A DNA stretch of 64,000 bases from Sphingopyxis sp. JAI128 (GTDB lineage: Bacteria; Pseudomonadota; Alphaproteobacteria; Sphingomonadales; Sphingomonadaceae). Below are positions 16,128 to 25,660 of this stretch, piece after piece. The position numbers and the translations under genes were made by a program. The stretch covers positions 124,001 through 188,000 of the forward strand of contig NZ_JACHDA010000002.1 in the NCBI RefSeq assembly GCF_014207235.1, read 5' to 3'. Under the pieces are notes generated by a model. The model did no database searches. It saw only the letters and a program-made list of their open reading frames with translations, and was not told where the DNA came from. Every line of letters begins with the position of its first letter. The stretch's first letter is position 1.

Positions 16128-16525
16128 CGCAAATCGTCTGTAATGTGGGCTGACGGCGGTTTGCTGCCGCCGATACCGTCCAAAGGTCAGTAAAAGTCAG
16201 CCTTGTGCACCGCCCGATTTAACGCCGCGCGGATGCGGGAGGTGCCCGGCCGCGATCCCTTGTTTCTAGGGGATGAAGGTAGGCATAGCCGGATATTGTA
16301 GGAAAGCGTTTTTTTGCACGTGTCTGCTTTGGGGTGGCGAGCCGTCCCACCAGCCCCCCTCGTCACCCGGGACTTGATCCGCAGTCCATGACTTCGACGC
16401 CGCGATGGATCCCGGATCAAGTCCGGGATGATGATGAGTGGAATATGCTCCCCATGGCTACGACACAGGGAGGATCTTATGACAACTATCGGTCGAAACC
16501 GCCCGCCCCATTCTGCCCCCCAACG
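16128..16525. other. intergenic stretch with REP-like inverted repeat, no gene seen
   Basis: About 400 bases between rsmA and the rpsU terminator. I see no convincing coding region; the ORFs crossing it lack ribosome sites and family features. A short GC-rich hairpin (GGCGG...CCGCC near 16154-16170) follows rsmA but has no T-run. The only clear structure is the inverted repeat at 16366-16428, described separately. Confidence 0.6.
16366..16428. repeat. REP-like inverted repeat (CCGG-GACTTGATCC type)
   Basis: CCCGGGACTTGATCCG at 16366-16381 and CCCGGATCAAGTCCGGG at 16411-16427 are inverted relative to each other around a short spacer. Elements built on GGATCAAGTCCGGGATGA are common intergenic repeats in alphaproteobacterial chromosomes, from general knowledge. 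Only one pair lies in this window. Confidence 0.5.
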
Positions 16526-16559
16526 AAAAAGGGCGCCGCGTTTCCGCAGCGCCCTTTTC
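16526..16559 (-). terminator. rho-independent terminator of rpsU
   Basis: Read on the minus strand, AAAAGGGCGC and GCGCCCTTTT pair perfectly around a GCG-rich loop and are followed by a run of T. It lies 30 bases after the rpsU stop codon. Confidence 0.85.
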
Positions 16560-16588
16560 ACGATCAGGATCCCGAACGGGAGACGGTC

Positions 16589-16795
16589 CTACTTGATGCC
16601 GTCGCGCTCCATCCGCTTGCGCTCCATCTTGCGGGCGCGGCGGACAGCGGCGGCGCGTTCACGGGCACGCTTTTCGCTGGGCTTCTCGTAGTGACGGCGC
16701 AGCTTCATTTCGCGATACACGCCTTCACGCTGCAGCTTCTTCTTGAGCGCGCGAAGGGCTTGGTCGACATTATTGTCGCGAACGATGATCTGCAT
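16589..16795 (-). CDS. rpsU: 30S ribosomal protein S21
   Basis: Ribosomal protein bS21, 68 residues, with the normal start [25 protein letters not shown] and the family pattern [21 protein letters not shown]. It is highly basic and binds 16S rRNA near the anti-Shine-Dalgarno region during initiation. It forms a single-gene unit: a strong terminator lies just downstream, and about 270 bases of promoter region separate it from the divergent aldolase-like gene. In enterobacteria rpsU heads rpsU-dnaG-rpoD; here it stands alone, as is usual in alphaproteobacteria. Confidence 0.96.
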   Translation of the reverse strand: MQIIVRDNNVDQALRALKKKLQREGVYREMKLRRHYEKPSEKRARERAAAVRRARKMERKRMERDGIK

Positions 16796-17072
16796 ACGCC
16801 GTGTCGTCTCCTGTTCGTCAAAACGATTGGGTCACCGGGCACCCGGTTTGCCGTAAATCGCCGATATTCGGGCAATAAGAAGAGCGCCGCGAAAACGCGA
16901 CGTTCCGATGTGAAGGCCAACTAGAAGGATTCGCGCCGAAATGCAAGCCCAAAGGGAGCACGCGTGTCAGTCGCGCGACGGGGGGCCATCGCACCCACGC
17001 GGGATTGTGCCCGCCCCGCCCCTTGTGGCATAGGTAGCAGGACGAAACCAATCAACATGTAAGGGACAGGCC

Positions 17073-17837
17073 ATGGCGACCCAGCTCAAGCGCAACAGCA
17101 AATATAGCGAAGCCGAATGGACGGCGCGGCAGGAGCTTGCCGCCTGTTACCGCATCTTTGCGATGATGGGCTGGGACGAGATGATCTTCAACCACATCAC
17201 CGTGAAGGTCCCCGACGAGGACGGCGCCTTTCTGATCAACCCTTACGGCCTTCATTTCAGCGAAGTCACCGCATCGAACCTGATCAAGATCGACATCGAC
17301 GGCAACAAGGTCGACGAGGATAATCCCTGGCACGTCAACAAGGCGGGGTTTGTCCAGCACAGCCTGTTCCACCGTGTCCTGCCCGACGCGCACGCAATCA
17401 TCCACACCCACACCACCGCGACCACCGCCGTCTGCGCGCTCGAAGGCGGGTTGCAGCCGGTCAATTTCTACGCCTGCAACTTCATGGGCCAGCTCGGCTA
17501 TCATGATTTCGAAGGCGTGACGGTCCGCGAGGAGGAAGGCGAGCGTCTCGTCAAAAATCTCGGCGACAAGCGCATCCTGATGCTGCGCAACCACGGCCCT
17601 GTCGTGATGGGCAAGTCGCTGACCGAAGCCTTCATCAAATATTGGGCGCTCCAGCGCGCGTGCGAAATCCAGCTCGCGACGATGAGCATGGGCAAGCCGA
17701 TCACCGTCCCCGACGAAGTGATCGCGGTCCACCAGCGCGACCTGTTCATGGCATCGATCCCCGGTCAGGCGGGCAAGGCCGAATTCGACGCAATGGTGCG
17801 CAAGGTCGACAAGATCGACACGAGCTGGCGTGACTAA
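17073..17837 (+). CDS. class II aldolase/adducin family protein
   Basis: Zinc-dependent class II aldolase/adducin-like protein of 254 residues. The fold signature ACYRIFAMMGWDEMIFNHITVKVP starts near residue 24, the metal-binding histidines are in AIIHTHTTATTAV near residue 110-114, and LMLRNHGPVVMG near 170-181 holds the third histidine. Bacterial members cleave phosphorylated sugars (fuculose- or ribulose-phosphate types), whereas adducin-like members of this length have no agreed substrate. No kinase or isomerase lies beside it, so a sugar pathway is not evident. An AAGGGA ribosome site precedes the ATG. It is followed 27 bases later by an iron-sulfur subunit gene that may share its transcript. 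Confidence 0.85.
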   Translation: MATQLKRNSKYSEAEWTARQELAACYRIFAMMGWDEMIFNHITVKVPDEDGAFLINPYGLHFSEVTASNLIKIDIDGNKVDEDNPWHVNKAGFVQHSLFHRVLPDAHAIIHTHTTATTAVCALEGGLQPVNFYACNFMGQLGYHDFEGVTVREEEGERLVKNLGDKRILMLRNHGPVVMGKSLTEAFIKYWALQRACEIQLATMSMGKPITVPDEVIAVHQRDLFMASIPGQAGKAEFDAMVRKVDKIDTSWRD

Positions 17838-17864
17838 TCCGGCGACTGCGCTAACAGGGGCGGC

Positions 17865-18410
17865 ATGACGCGATTCTCGGTCAACGACCGCCCGGTCGAA
17901 TATCGCATGGAGCCCGACACGCCGTTGCTCTGGGCGCTGCGCGATGCGTCGAACCTGACGGGAACCAAATATGGCTGCGGCACCGGCGAGTGCGGCGCCT
18001 GTACCGTCGATATCGACGGCGAGGCGATCCGCAGCTGCATGGTCACGATTGCCGAGTGCGAAGGGCGCTTCGTCACGACGATCGAGGGCCTGTCGCGCGA
18101 CCGCAGCCACGCGGTGCAGCAGGCGTGGGCCGCGCAGCAGGTGCCGCAATGCGGATTCTGCCAGTCGGGGATGATCATGGCCGCGGCGGCGCTGCTGCGC
18201 GCCAACAGCAACCCGAGCGACGCAGAGATCGACGCCGCGATGACGAATATCTGCCGCTGCGGCACCTATCCGCGCATTCGCACCGCGATTCGCCTCGCCG
18301 GCCGCGTGCTGCGCGGCGAGGAACGGATCGCCGCCGCCCCGCCGCCCGGTATCCGCCCCGACGATGCGGCGCGCGCAGTCCCCGCACTCCGCCTGCCGCC
18401 GGGCAGTTGA
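17865..18410 (+). CDS. 2Fe-2S subunit of a molybdenum hydroxylase (IorA/CoxS type), orphan
   Basis: Small iron-sulfur subunit of the xanthine oxidase family, 181 residues. It has both cluster motifs: the plant-ferredoxin type CGTGECGACTVD with a later C near residues 38-60, and the C-terminal CGFCQSGM...CRCGTY near residues 100-140. Such subunits pass electrons from a molybdopterin subunit to an acceptor and do not act alone. No large molybdopterin subunit is adjacent: upstream is the aldolase-like gene and downstream an unrelated secreted protein. The C-terminal tail after residue 155 (APPPGIRPDD...) is longer than usual. The partner must be elsewhere, or this is a leftover. Confidence 0.88.
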   Translation: MTRFSVNDRPVEYRMEPDTPLLWALRDASNLTGTKYGCGTGECGACTVDIDGEAIRSCMVTIAECEGRFVTTIEGLSRDRSHAVQQAWAAQQVPQCGFCQSGMIMAAAALLRANSNPSDAEIDAAMTNICRCGTYPRIRTAIRLAGRVLRGEERIAAAPPPGIRPDDAARAVPALRLPPGS

Positions 18411-18417
18411 CTGCCTC

Positions 18418-18433
18418 GTTCATCTAGCTGAAC
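18418..18433. promoter_or_regulatory. near-palindrome upstream of the RcnB-like gene
   Basis: GTTCATCTAGCTGAAC is palindromic in 14 of 16 positions (GTTCA and TGAAC arms). It lies about 110 bases ahead of the RcnB-like gene, just after the iron-sulfur subunit stop, and is a candidate operator. No regulator gene is adjacent. Confidence 0.35.
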
Positions 18434-18542
18434 CGCAGGCAACAATGCGGTCAGCGACCGATCATCTTGCGGAGCGTAAGAATCAGTTCATCATCCCGGC
18501 TGGCGTCTCCAGCAAACGGGACATGAGTTGGAGAATGGCGAG

Positions 18543-19478
18543 ATGAAAAAGATGTTCGGAGGGTTGCTGATCGCCGCGACGATCCTGACCCCCATCGCCC
18601 CCGCGGCCGCGCAGGCATCGGGCGAGCGGTTCCAGGTCGCGCAACGCGGCGATCGTGGTGACCGGGGCCCGCGCGGTCCCGAAGCGCGCCGCGGCGGCAA
18701 TGGCGGCGGCGAGGCCCGCCCACAGCGCCAGCGTGGCGAACCGCGGCAGGTCCAGCGCGAGCAGCGCCGCGAAACCCGTCAGCGCGGCTCGGATCAACCG
18801 CGTCAGGCGCAACGGCAACAGCGCAGCAGCGACCAGCAGCGCCAGCAATGGCAACAACGCCGTGATCAGCAACAGCGCACCGCGCAGGCCCAGCGCCAGC
18901 GCGGCAGCAATTACGACCGCAATCGCGACGGCCGCACCGACCGGCGGTGGGACCGGAATCGCGACGGCCGGGTCGATCGCCAGTGGGACCGCAACCGCAA
19001 CGGGCAGGTCGACCGGCGTTACGACCGCAACCGCAACGGCGACCTTGACCGCCGCTGGGACCGCAACAACGACAACCGCGTCGACCGGCGCTACGACCGC
19101 AACCGCAACGGCTATGTCGACCGGCGCTATCGCGACGGCCGCCACGACCGCTACGATCGCAACCACAGCCGCTGGAGCCGCGACTGGCGCAGCGACCGCC
19201 GTTACGACTGGCGCAGCTATCGCGACCGGAACCGCAGCTATTACCGCATGCCGCGCTATTACAACCCGTATCGCGGATATAACTACACGCGGTTCAGCAT
19301 CGGCTTCACGCTCGGCTCGCTCTTTTACAGCCAGCGCTACTGGATCAACGATCCGGGCTATTACCGCCTGCCGCCCGCTTATGGAGGCTATCGCTGGGTC
19401 CGCTATTATGACGACGCGCTTCTGGTCGATACCTATTCGGGCGAAGTGGTCGACGTGATCCACGATTTCTTCTGGTAA
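18543..19478 (+). CDS. RcnB-family secreted protein with six 12-residue DxNxDG repeats
   Basis: Predicted periplasmic protein of 311 residues. The ATG at 18543 with GGAG ten bases upstream gives a good signal peptide (MKKMFGGLLIAATILTPIAPAAAQA). Residues about 35-120 are Arg/Gln-rich low complexity. Then come six tandem 12-residue units of consensus DRNR[DN]Gx[VTL]DRR[WY] (DNA 18915-19130), which resemble dockerin or thrombospondin type 3 calcium loops. The C-terminal 75 residues (YYRLPPAYGGYRWVRYYDDALLVDTYSGEVVDVI) match the RcnB family of nickel/cobalt homeostasis proteins. Sphingomonads carry many RcnB-like proteins of unknown role. A perfect terminator follows, so it is monocistronic. Codon use is normal despite the repeats. 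Confidence 0.8.
   Translation: MKKMFGGLLIAATILTPIAPAAAQASGERFQVAQRGDRGDRGPRGPEARRGGNGGGEARPQRQRGEPRQVQREQRRETRQRGSDQPRQAQRQQRSSDQQRQQWQQRRDQQQRTAQAQRQRGSNYDRNRDGRTDRRWDRNRDGRVDRQWDRNRNGQVDRRYDRNRNGDLDRRWDRNNDNRVDRRYDRNRNGYVDRRYRDGRHDRYDRNHSRWSRDWRSDRRYDWRSYRDRNRSYYRMPRYYNPYRGYNYTRFSIGFTLGSLFYSQRYWINDPGYYRLPPAYGGYRWVRYYDDALLVDTYSGEVVDVIHDFFW
18915..19130 (+). repeat. six tandem 36-bp coding repeats
   Basis: Six contiguous units of 36 bases encode DRNR[DN]GxxDRR[WY]. They diverge at third positions and at residues 5, 7, 8 and 12 of the unit, which shows selection for the protein motif and not a recent slippage event. The run is fully inside the RcnB-like gene. Confidence 0.85.
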
Positions 19479-19509
19479 TATTCCTTTCGGTTACCCGAAG
19501 ACAAACTGA

Positions 19510-19538
19510 GGGGCCGGCTTGACCGGCCCCCTTTTTTT
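19510..19538 (+). terminator. rho-independent terminator after the RcnB-like gene
   Basis: GGGGCCGG (19510-19517) and CCGGCCCC (19523-19530) form a perfect eight-base stem around CTTGA, followed by a run of seven T. It lies 31 bases after the stop and faces the convergent TPR gene. Confidence 0.92.
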
Positions 19539-19595
19539 GCACGCTTGCCGCCGTCAGCCGCCACTCCCGAAAAGCCCGGCCAAGCGCGCGGGCGA

Positions 19596-20123
19596 TCAGT
19601 TCTGATTGCTGGCGCCAACGGTCGCGACGACCGGCTTGGGAACCAGCACCTCGGCTGCGACGACGCGCTTCGACGCGCTGGCCGCGATCGTTTTTTCGAG
19701 GCTCGCGACCTGCGGACAGTTCGCCTTGCAGACCCGCTGCGCTTCGGCGAGCTTTTCGCGCGCAAGTTCGAGGGCGCCCTTGTCGGCGAGCGCCTCGCCC
19801 TGCCCGGTCAGCGCGACGATATCATTGGGTTCGAGGACCAGTGCCTCGCGGTACAGGCCGATAGCCTTGCCCGGTAGCCCCTGCGCGCGCGCGACCTGCG
19901 CCAGCGCGATGATCGCCGAGCGGTTGCGCGGATCGGCGGCCAGTGCCGATTCATACAGGTCGATCGCAGAATCGAGTTCGCCGGCCTCTTGCGCCCTCTG
20001 CCCTTCGTGCTGGAGCGCGATCGAGCGGGGGAAAATATCATTGTCGGCGCGTTGCGCATCGGATGCAGTGGGCAGGCTGGCAAGAATCGCACCCGCAGTT
20101 AGAGCCAAAAAGCCGACGCGCAT
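19596..20123 (-). CDS. TPR-repeat periplasmic protein
   Basis: Secreted tetratricopeptide protein of 175 residues. The start at 20123 is favoured: GGGAGA lies five bases upstream and the protein then begins with a signal peptide (MRVGFLALTAGAILASLPTASDAQ). The start at 20144 is possible but lacks a ribosome site, and longer frames run inside the methyltransferase gene. Two to three TPR units are visible, for example LDSAIDLYESALAADPRNRSA and PGKAIGLYREALVLEPNDIVA (about residues 45-110), then a short helical unit with CKANC. TPR proteins hold partner proteins; the partner is unknown. It is third in a guaB-methyltransferase-TPR series on this strand. Confidence 0.8.
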   Translation of the reverse strand: MRVGFLALTAGAILASLPTASDAQRADNDIFPRSIALQHEGQRAQEAGELDSAIDLYESALAADPRNRSAIIALAQVARAQGLPGKAIGLYREALVLEPNDIVALTGQGEALADKGALELAREKLAEAQRVCKANCPQVASLEKTIAASASKRVVAAEVLVPKPVVATVGASNQN

Positions 20124-20155
20124 CGCATTCTCCCATCGCTTCATTGCAGGCGATG

Positions 20156-21346
20156 CTAACATGGCGAAGTCAGCCGTGCGAGAAAAAATCCGTCGCAGCC
20201 GTCGTGCGCCGGCGTCAGCAGATAACCCGCCCCCGCGGCGCGGCCGATACCGTCCGGCAGATAGGCCGCGTCGGCCGTCCAGCCCGGATGCCGGTTCAGA
20301 AAATCGTCCACCTGTGCCCGCCCCTCGCGCGTGATGACCGAGCAGACAGCATAAAGGAGTTTGCCGCCCGGCGCCACAAGATCGGCGCCGATGTCGATCA
20401 GTTTTGCCTGATCGGCAAGGTGGCGTTCGAGCCGCGCGGGAGTGACCCGCCAGCGCAGTTCGGGACTGCGCCGCCAGGTGCCGCTGCCCGAGCAGGGCGC
20501 ATCGATGAAGACACGCGCTGCCCCCCCCTGCCAATCGGCGAGCATCGCGCTTTCCTGTCCCGGATTGAGCAACCGCGTTTCGATGCGCGTCGCGTCGGCG
20601 CGTCCGGCGCGCGGCGGCAATTGCTGGAGCCGCGCGCGGTTGGTGTCGCAAGCGAGGATAGCCGCGTCGTTCCCCGTCAGCGACGCGATGGCGAGCGTCT
20701 TGCCGCCGCCGCCCGCACAGAGATCGACGATCGCCTGTCCCGGTGCAGCATCTAGCGCGGCCGACGCATATTGGCTCGCGGCGTCCTGCACCTCGAACTG
20801 CCCGTCGGCATAAGCGGGATGCTGGGCCGCCGCCGTTTCGGGCGGCAAGCGCCAACCGTCCGGCGCGCCGGGGATCGCGCCGCCTTCGGGAAAGAGCGTA
20901 GCGAGCTCGTCGCGTGTCGTCTTGATACGGTTGGCGCGGAGATCGAGCGGCGCACGCCTCAGCATTGCGTCATGCTCCTCGTTGCCGACGAGCGGGTCGA
21001 AGAGATCGATCAACGCCTGCGCGGCGAGCCCGGTTTCGGCGCGCGGTTCGTCGGCTGCAATCGGCGCGGGACCGTAGGGCGAGCCGTCGAAAAGCGCCGC
21101 GAGGTCGGGCTTCGCACCGGCGAGCGCAAGCATTGCAGCCCGCCCCGACGGGGGCGCCGAGCGCACCGTGCGGATCGCATCATAAACATGGGCGCGGATC
21201 GCTCGCCGGTCCTTCGACCCCGCATAGCGGCGCGCGCGCATCGCTTCGGCGAAAATGGCGTCGGCTGGCGCGCCTCCATCACGCGCGGCTGCGGCAATGG
21301 CGTCGATAATCTCGATCGCGGCCTGGATACGCGCTGCGGGCGTCAT
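20156..21346 (-). CDS. RsmB/NOP-family RNA m5C methyltransferase
   Basis: SAM-dependent cytosine-5 RNA methyltransferase, 396 residues, of the RsmB/NOP/Sun family. The N-terminal 130 residues resemble the NusB-like helical domain. The catalytic part contains the SAM loop VDLCAGGGGKTLAIAS near residue 212, motif IV DAPCSGSGTWRRSPELRWR near 292 and motif VI YAVCSV near 344; the cysteines in the last two are the catalytic pair. E. coli RsmB modifies C967 of 16S rRNA, but NOP paralogues have other targets, so no symbol is assigned. It starts nine bases after the guaB stop and is likely co-transcribed with it. Confidence 0.9.
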   Translation of the reverse strand: MTPAARIQAAIEIIDAIAAAARDGGAPADAIFAEAMRARRYAGSKDRRAIRAHVYDAIRTVRSAPPSGRAAMLALAGAKPDLAALFDGSPYGPAPIAADEPRAETGLAAQALIDLFDPLVGNEEHDAMLRRAPLDLRANRIKTTRDELATLFPEGGAIPGAPDGWRLPPETAAAQHPAYADGQFEVQDAASQYASAALDAAPGQAIVDLCAGGGGKTLAIASLTGNDAAILACDTNRARLQQLPPRAGRADATRIETRLLNPGQESAMLADWQGGAARVFIDAPCSGSGTWRRSPELRWRVTPARLERHLADQAKLIDIGADLVAPGGKLLYAVCSVITREGRAQVDDFLNRHPGWTADAAYLPDGIGRAAGAGYLLTPAHDGCDGFFLARLTSPC

Positions 21347-21355
21347 CGGCCGGCC

Positions 21356-22873
<1,518 letters not shown>

Positions 22874-22995
22874 TCATTTGGTGGCGGCCCATGTAACCAG
22901 TCGGGCCCGCGCGCGCCAGTGGGTGGCGAACGATTATTTCGCGCGATCACCGATCAATTGCGCTGGCACGGAAAAAGGGAGGCACAGCGGCCAAT

Positions 22996-23009
22996 TGTAA
23001 CCGGTTGCA
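22996..23009. promoter_or_regulatory. LacI-family operator upstream of the sugar MFS gene
   Basis: TGTAACCGGTTGCA is a near-perfect palindrome centred on CCGG, the usual LacI-family centre being CG. It lies 64 bases ahead of the FucP-like transporter. Near-identical sites occur at 25562 and 37473, which ties all three to the LacI protein encoded at 25661. Confidence 0.75.
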
Positions 23010-23072
23010 TTGCCCTCGGCGTCCCGTTAGACCGCAGGCATAACATAGTTTCGGCGAAGAGGATATTCCTGC

Positions 23073-24440
23073 ATGAACGTGCCCAGCCAGGCGTCAACGA
23101 ATGGCGGTCGGCCGACCGCCATGGCGGCCTTTGCCGCGGTGACCGTCCTCTTCTTCGCCTGGGGCTTCATCACCTCGCTGATCGATCCGCTCGTCGCCGC
23201 GGTGAAAGGGATTTTCACGCTGAGCGATGCCGAGGCGCAATTATCGGCCTCGGCCTTTTTCATCGCTTATGGTCTGATGTCCTTCCCCGCCGCCGCGTTG
23301 ATCGCGCGCTTCCATTCGGTGCCGTCGATCCTGACCGCACTGTCAACGATGGTCGTCGGCTGCCTCGTGATGCTCGCCGCAGCCAACCTCGCGGTCTATC
23401 CGCTCGTGCTGGCGGGCCTGTTCATCCTCGCGAGCGGCATCACGATATTGCAGGTCGCAGCGAACCCGCTCGCCGCGGCGCTCGGCGACCCGAAACGCAG
23501 CCATTTTCGCCTGACTTTCAGCCAGACCTTCAACAGCTTCGGCACCTTCCTCGGCCCGCTGATCGGCGCGCATCTGTTCCTTGAGGGCGTCGAGGTCAAG
23601 GAAGGCACGGTGGTGACCGAAGCCGTGCGCGCGCAGGCGCTGGCGGGCATCGACGCAGCCTATTTCTGGATCTGCGGACTCATTATCGCGCTGCTCCTCT
23701 TTTTCTGGGTCAGCCGCCGCATCGTCAACGAGGCGGTGCCGCCCGCCCCGATCGGCGCGCGCGCCGGGATGGGCGAGCTGATCCGCGAGGCCTTTTCATC
23801 GCGCTGGGCGCTGCTCGGCGGGCTCGCGATCTTCCTTTATGTCGGGGCCGAGGTCGCGATCGGAACGCAGATGACACTGTTCCTCAACAGCGATGCGATC
23901 TGGGGCCGGTCGGATGCCCCCTTCGGCATCCCACTGCTCGGCTGGTTCATGGGCAGCGACGGCGTTTCCGGCGTATCGCTGCAGGAAGCGGGCAAAGCCG
24001 TCGCCTTTTACTGGGGCGGCGCGATGGTCGGCCGCGCGATCGGATCGGTCCTGCTCGCGCGTTTCTCTGCATCGAAGCTGCTGACGCTGTTCACCGCGAT
24101 CGCCGCGCTGCTCTGCGCGTATGTCGTGCTCGTCGGCGGGGTGAGCGCGGGCTTTGTCGCCCTGTCGATCGGCCTGTTCAATTCGATCATGTTCCCGGTG
24201 ATCTTCACGCTGACGCTCGAACGTTCGACCGCGCGGGCGGAGGCGACGTCGGGGCTGCTGTGCACCGCGATCGTCGGCGGCGCGGTCATTCCCTATTTTA
24301 TCGGGCTGCTGTCGGGGACAGTCGGCTATGCCGCTGCTCTGATCCTGCCCGCCGCCTGCTATGTCGCGCTGTGCGTCTTCGCCATCGCCGCCGGACGCGC
24401 ACCGGCGCAGCAGGCGAGCGCAGGCGTGACGGTTCACTGA
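23073..24440 (+). CDS. FucP-type sugar:proton MFS transporter
   Basis: Twelve-helix major facilitator of 455 residues of the FHS/FucP group (glucose, galactose, fucose symporters). Recognisable family stretches are VTVLFFAWGFITSLIDPLV near residue 24, FFIAYGLMSFPAAALIARF near 62, and LTFSQTFNSFGTFLGPLIGAHLFLEG near 149. It sits in the inner membrane and would import a monosaccharide or short glucoside. It begins the polysaccharide locus, directly after a LacI operator, and is followed 22 bases later by the ABC ATPase gene. In sphingomonads such transporters commonly work with a TonB receptor and periplasmic glycosidases, as here. Confidence 0.92.
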   Translation: MNVPSQASTNGGRPTAMAAFAAVTVLFFAWGFITSLIDPLVAAVKGIFTLSDAEAQLSASAFFIAYGLMSFPAAALIARFHSVPSILTALSTMVVGCLVMLAAANLAVYPLVLAGLFILASGITILQVAANPLAAALGDPKRSHFRLTFSQTFNSFGTFLGPLIGAHLFLEGVEVKEGTVVTEAVRAQALAGIDAAYFWICGLIIALLLFFWVSRRIVNEAVPPAPIGARAGMGELIREAFSSRWALLGGLAIFLYVGAEVAIGTQMTLFLNSDAIWGRSDAPFGIPLLGWFMGSDGVSGVSLQEAGKAVAFYWGGAMVGRAIGSVLLARFSASKLLTLFTAIAALLCAYVVLVGGVSAGFVALSIGLFNSIMFPVIFTLTLERSTARAEATSGLLCTAIVGGAVIPYFIGLLSGTVGYAAALILPAACYVALCVFAIAAGRAPAQQASAGVTVH

Positions 24441-24462
24441 GAGCGCCGGGGCCGAGGAGACC

Positions 24463-25545
24463 ATGACCGGACTGTCGATCCGCGACGCGCGCAAGAGCTT
24501 CGGCGCGACCAACGTCCTGAAAGGCGTGTCGATTGACGTGGCTGACGGCGAATTCACCGTGATCGTCGGCCCCTCGGGGTGCGGCAAATCGACGCTGCTC
24601 CGTGCGGTCGCGGGGCTCGAGGAATTGACGAGCGGCCATATCGTCATCGGTGACCGCGATGTCACGGATCTCGCGCCGTCGGAGCGGGGGATCGCGATGG
24701 TGTTCCAGTCCTATGCGCTCTATCCGCATCTGTCGGTCTACGAAAATATGGCGTTCGGACTGCGCATCGCAAAGGCCGACAAGGGCGCGATCGACACGGC
24801 GGTTCGCCGCGCCGCGGCGATATTGAACATCGAAGCGCTGCTCGAGCGCAAACCGGCGGCGCTGTCGGGCGGCCAGCGGCAGCGCGTCGCCATCGGTCGC
24901 GCGATCGTGCGGCAACCCCGAATCTTCCTGTTCGACGAGCCGCTGTCGAACCTCGACGCCGACCTGCGGGTGCGGATGCGCTACGAATTTGCCGAACTCC
25001 ACCGCATGCTCGGGACAACAACGCTCTATGTCACGCACGATCAGGTCGAGGCGATGACGCTCGCCGACCGGATCGTCCTGCTGCGCGACGGGCGGATCGA
25101 GCAGACGGGATCGCCGCGCGAGCTCTACGAACGGCCGGCGAACATCTTTGTCGCGCAGTTTCTGGGCACGCCCCGGATGAACATCGTCGCGGCCACCGCT
25201 GCCGAGAACGGCCGCGCCGCGCTGGCCGACGGGCGCAGCATCGCGCTGCCTCCGCTCGCGAAGCCGCTCGTGCCGGGGGCGCCACTGTCGATCGGTATCC
25301 GCCCCGAGGATATCGCGATCGGCGACCCTCCGGACGCGCTGGCCTTCTCCATTCGTTTTATCGAACGCCTTGGCGGGCTGGCGACGGTGCACCTCGGGGG
25401 CCGCGAAGGCGATGTGATGTTGGCGTGCCAACTGCGCGACGACGGGCGTTTCGATGAGGGCGACAGGGTCCACGCCACCTTCCCCCCCGCGCTTTTGCAT
25501 CTGTTCGACGCCGACGGCCAAAGACTGGGAAAGATGGGGGAATGA
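24463..25545 (+). CDS. sugar ABC transporter ATPase (UgpC/MalK/MsmK type)
   Basis: ATP-binding subunit of a carbohydrate ABC importer, 360 residues. Walker A is GPSGCGKSTLLRAVAG near residues 36-51, the Q-loop VFQSYALYPHLSVYENMAFG follows near 82, the signature LSGGQRQRVAIGRAI near 136, Walker B IFLFDEPLSNLDADLR near 156 and the switch His in YVTHDQVEAMTLADR. The C-terminal 110 residues form the regulatory TOBE/MalK domain. It hydrolyses ATP at the inner face of the membrane for the permeases at 27959 and 28852. It shares a transcript with the MFS gene but is separated from the other ABC genes by the LacI gene. Confidence 0.94.
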   Translation: MTGLSIRDARKSFGATNVLKGVSIDVADGEFTVIVGPSGCGKSTLLRAVAGLEELTSGHIVIGDRDVTDLAPSERGIAMVFQSYALYPHLSVYENMAFGLRIAKADKGAIDTAVRRAAAILNIEALLERKPAALSGGQRQRVAIGRAIVRQPRIFLFDEPLSNLDADLRVRMRYEFAELHRMLGTTTLYVTHDQVEAMTLADRIVLLRDGRIEQTGSPRELYERPANIFVAQFLGTPRMNIVAATAAENGRAALADGRSIALPPLAKPLVPGAPLSIGIRPEDIAIGDPPDALAFSIRFIERLGGLATVHLGGREGDVMLACQLRDDGRFDEGDRVHATFPPALLHLFDADGQRLGKMGE

Positions 25546-25561
25546 CCTTGCATTTCGCCTG

Positions 25562-25575
25562 TGTAACCGGTTACG
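25562..25575. promoter_or_regulatory. LacI-family operator upstream of the lacI gene itself
   Basis: The core GTAACCGGTTAC (25563-25574) is a perfect 12-bp palindrome. It lies about 85 bases before the LacI start, so the repressor probably controls its own gene and the whole operon down to 32658. It matches the sites at 22996 and 37473. Confidence 0.75.
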
Positions 25576-25660
25576 CTGTGAACGTTTCCGCGCCCGGTAT
25601 TCGGAGGGACGGAGTCGCGAAGGCGGCCCGGCGCCATAGGAGGGAAAGGGGCCCAGCGGC

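Noticed and set aside
16187..16924. Open frames between rsmA and the aldolase gene on both strands
   Set aside because: They cross the rpsU gene, its terminator and a REP-like repeat, and show no family signature.
18915..19130. 36-bp repeat unit suggestive of a CRISPR array
   Set aside because: Units are contiguous with no spacers and encode a conserved protein motif in frame.
18655..19458. 267-codon Thr/Ala-rich frame overlapping the RcnB-like gene
   Set aside because: Out-of-frame reading of the same tandem repeats; no signal peptide or start context.
18483..19463. 326-codon Ala/Val-rich minus-strand frame
   Set aside because: It is the antisense of the repeat-rich RcnB-like gene; its composition comes from the repeated codons.
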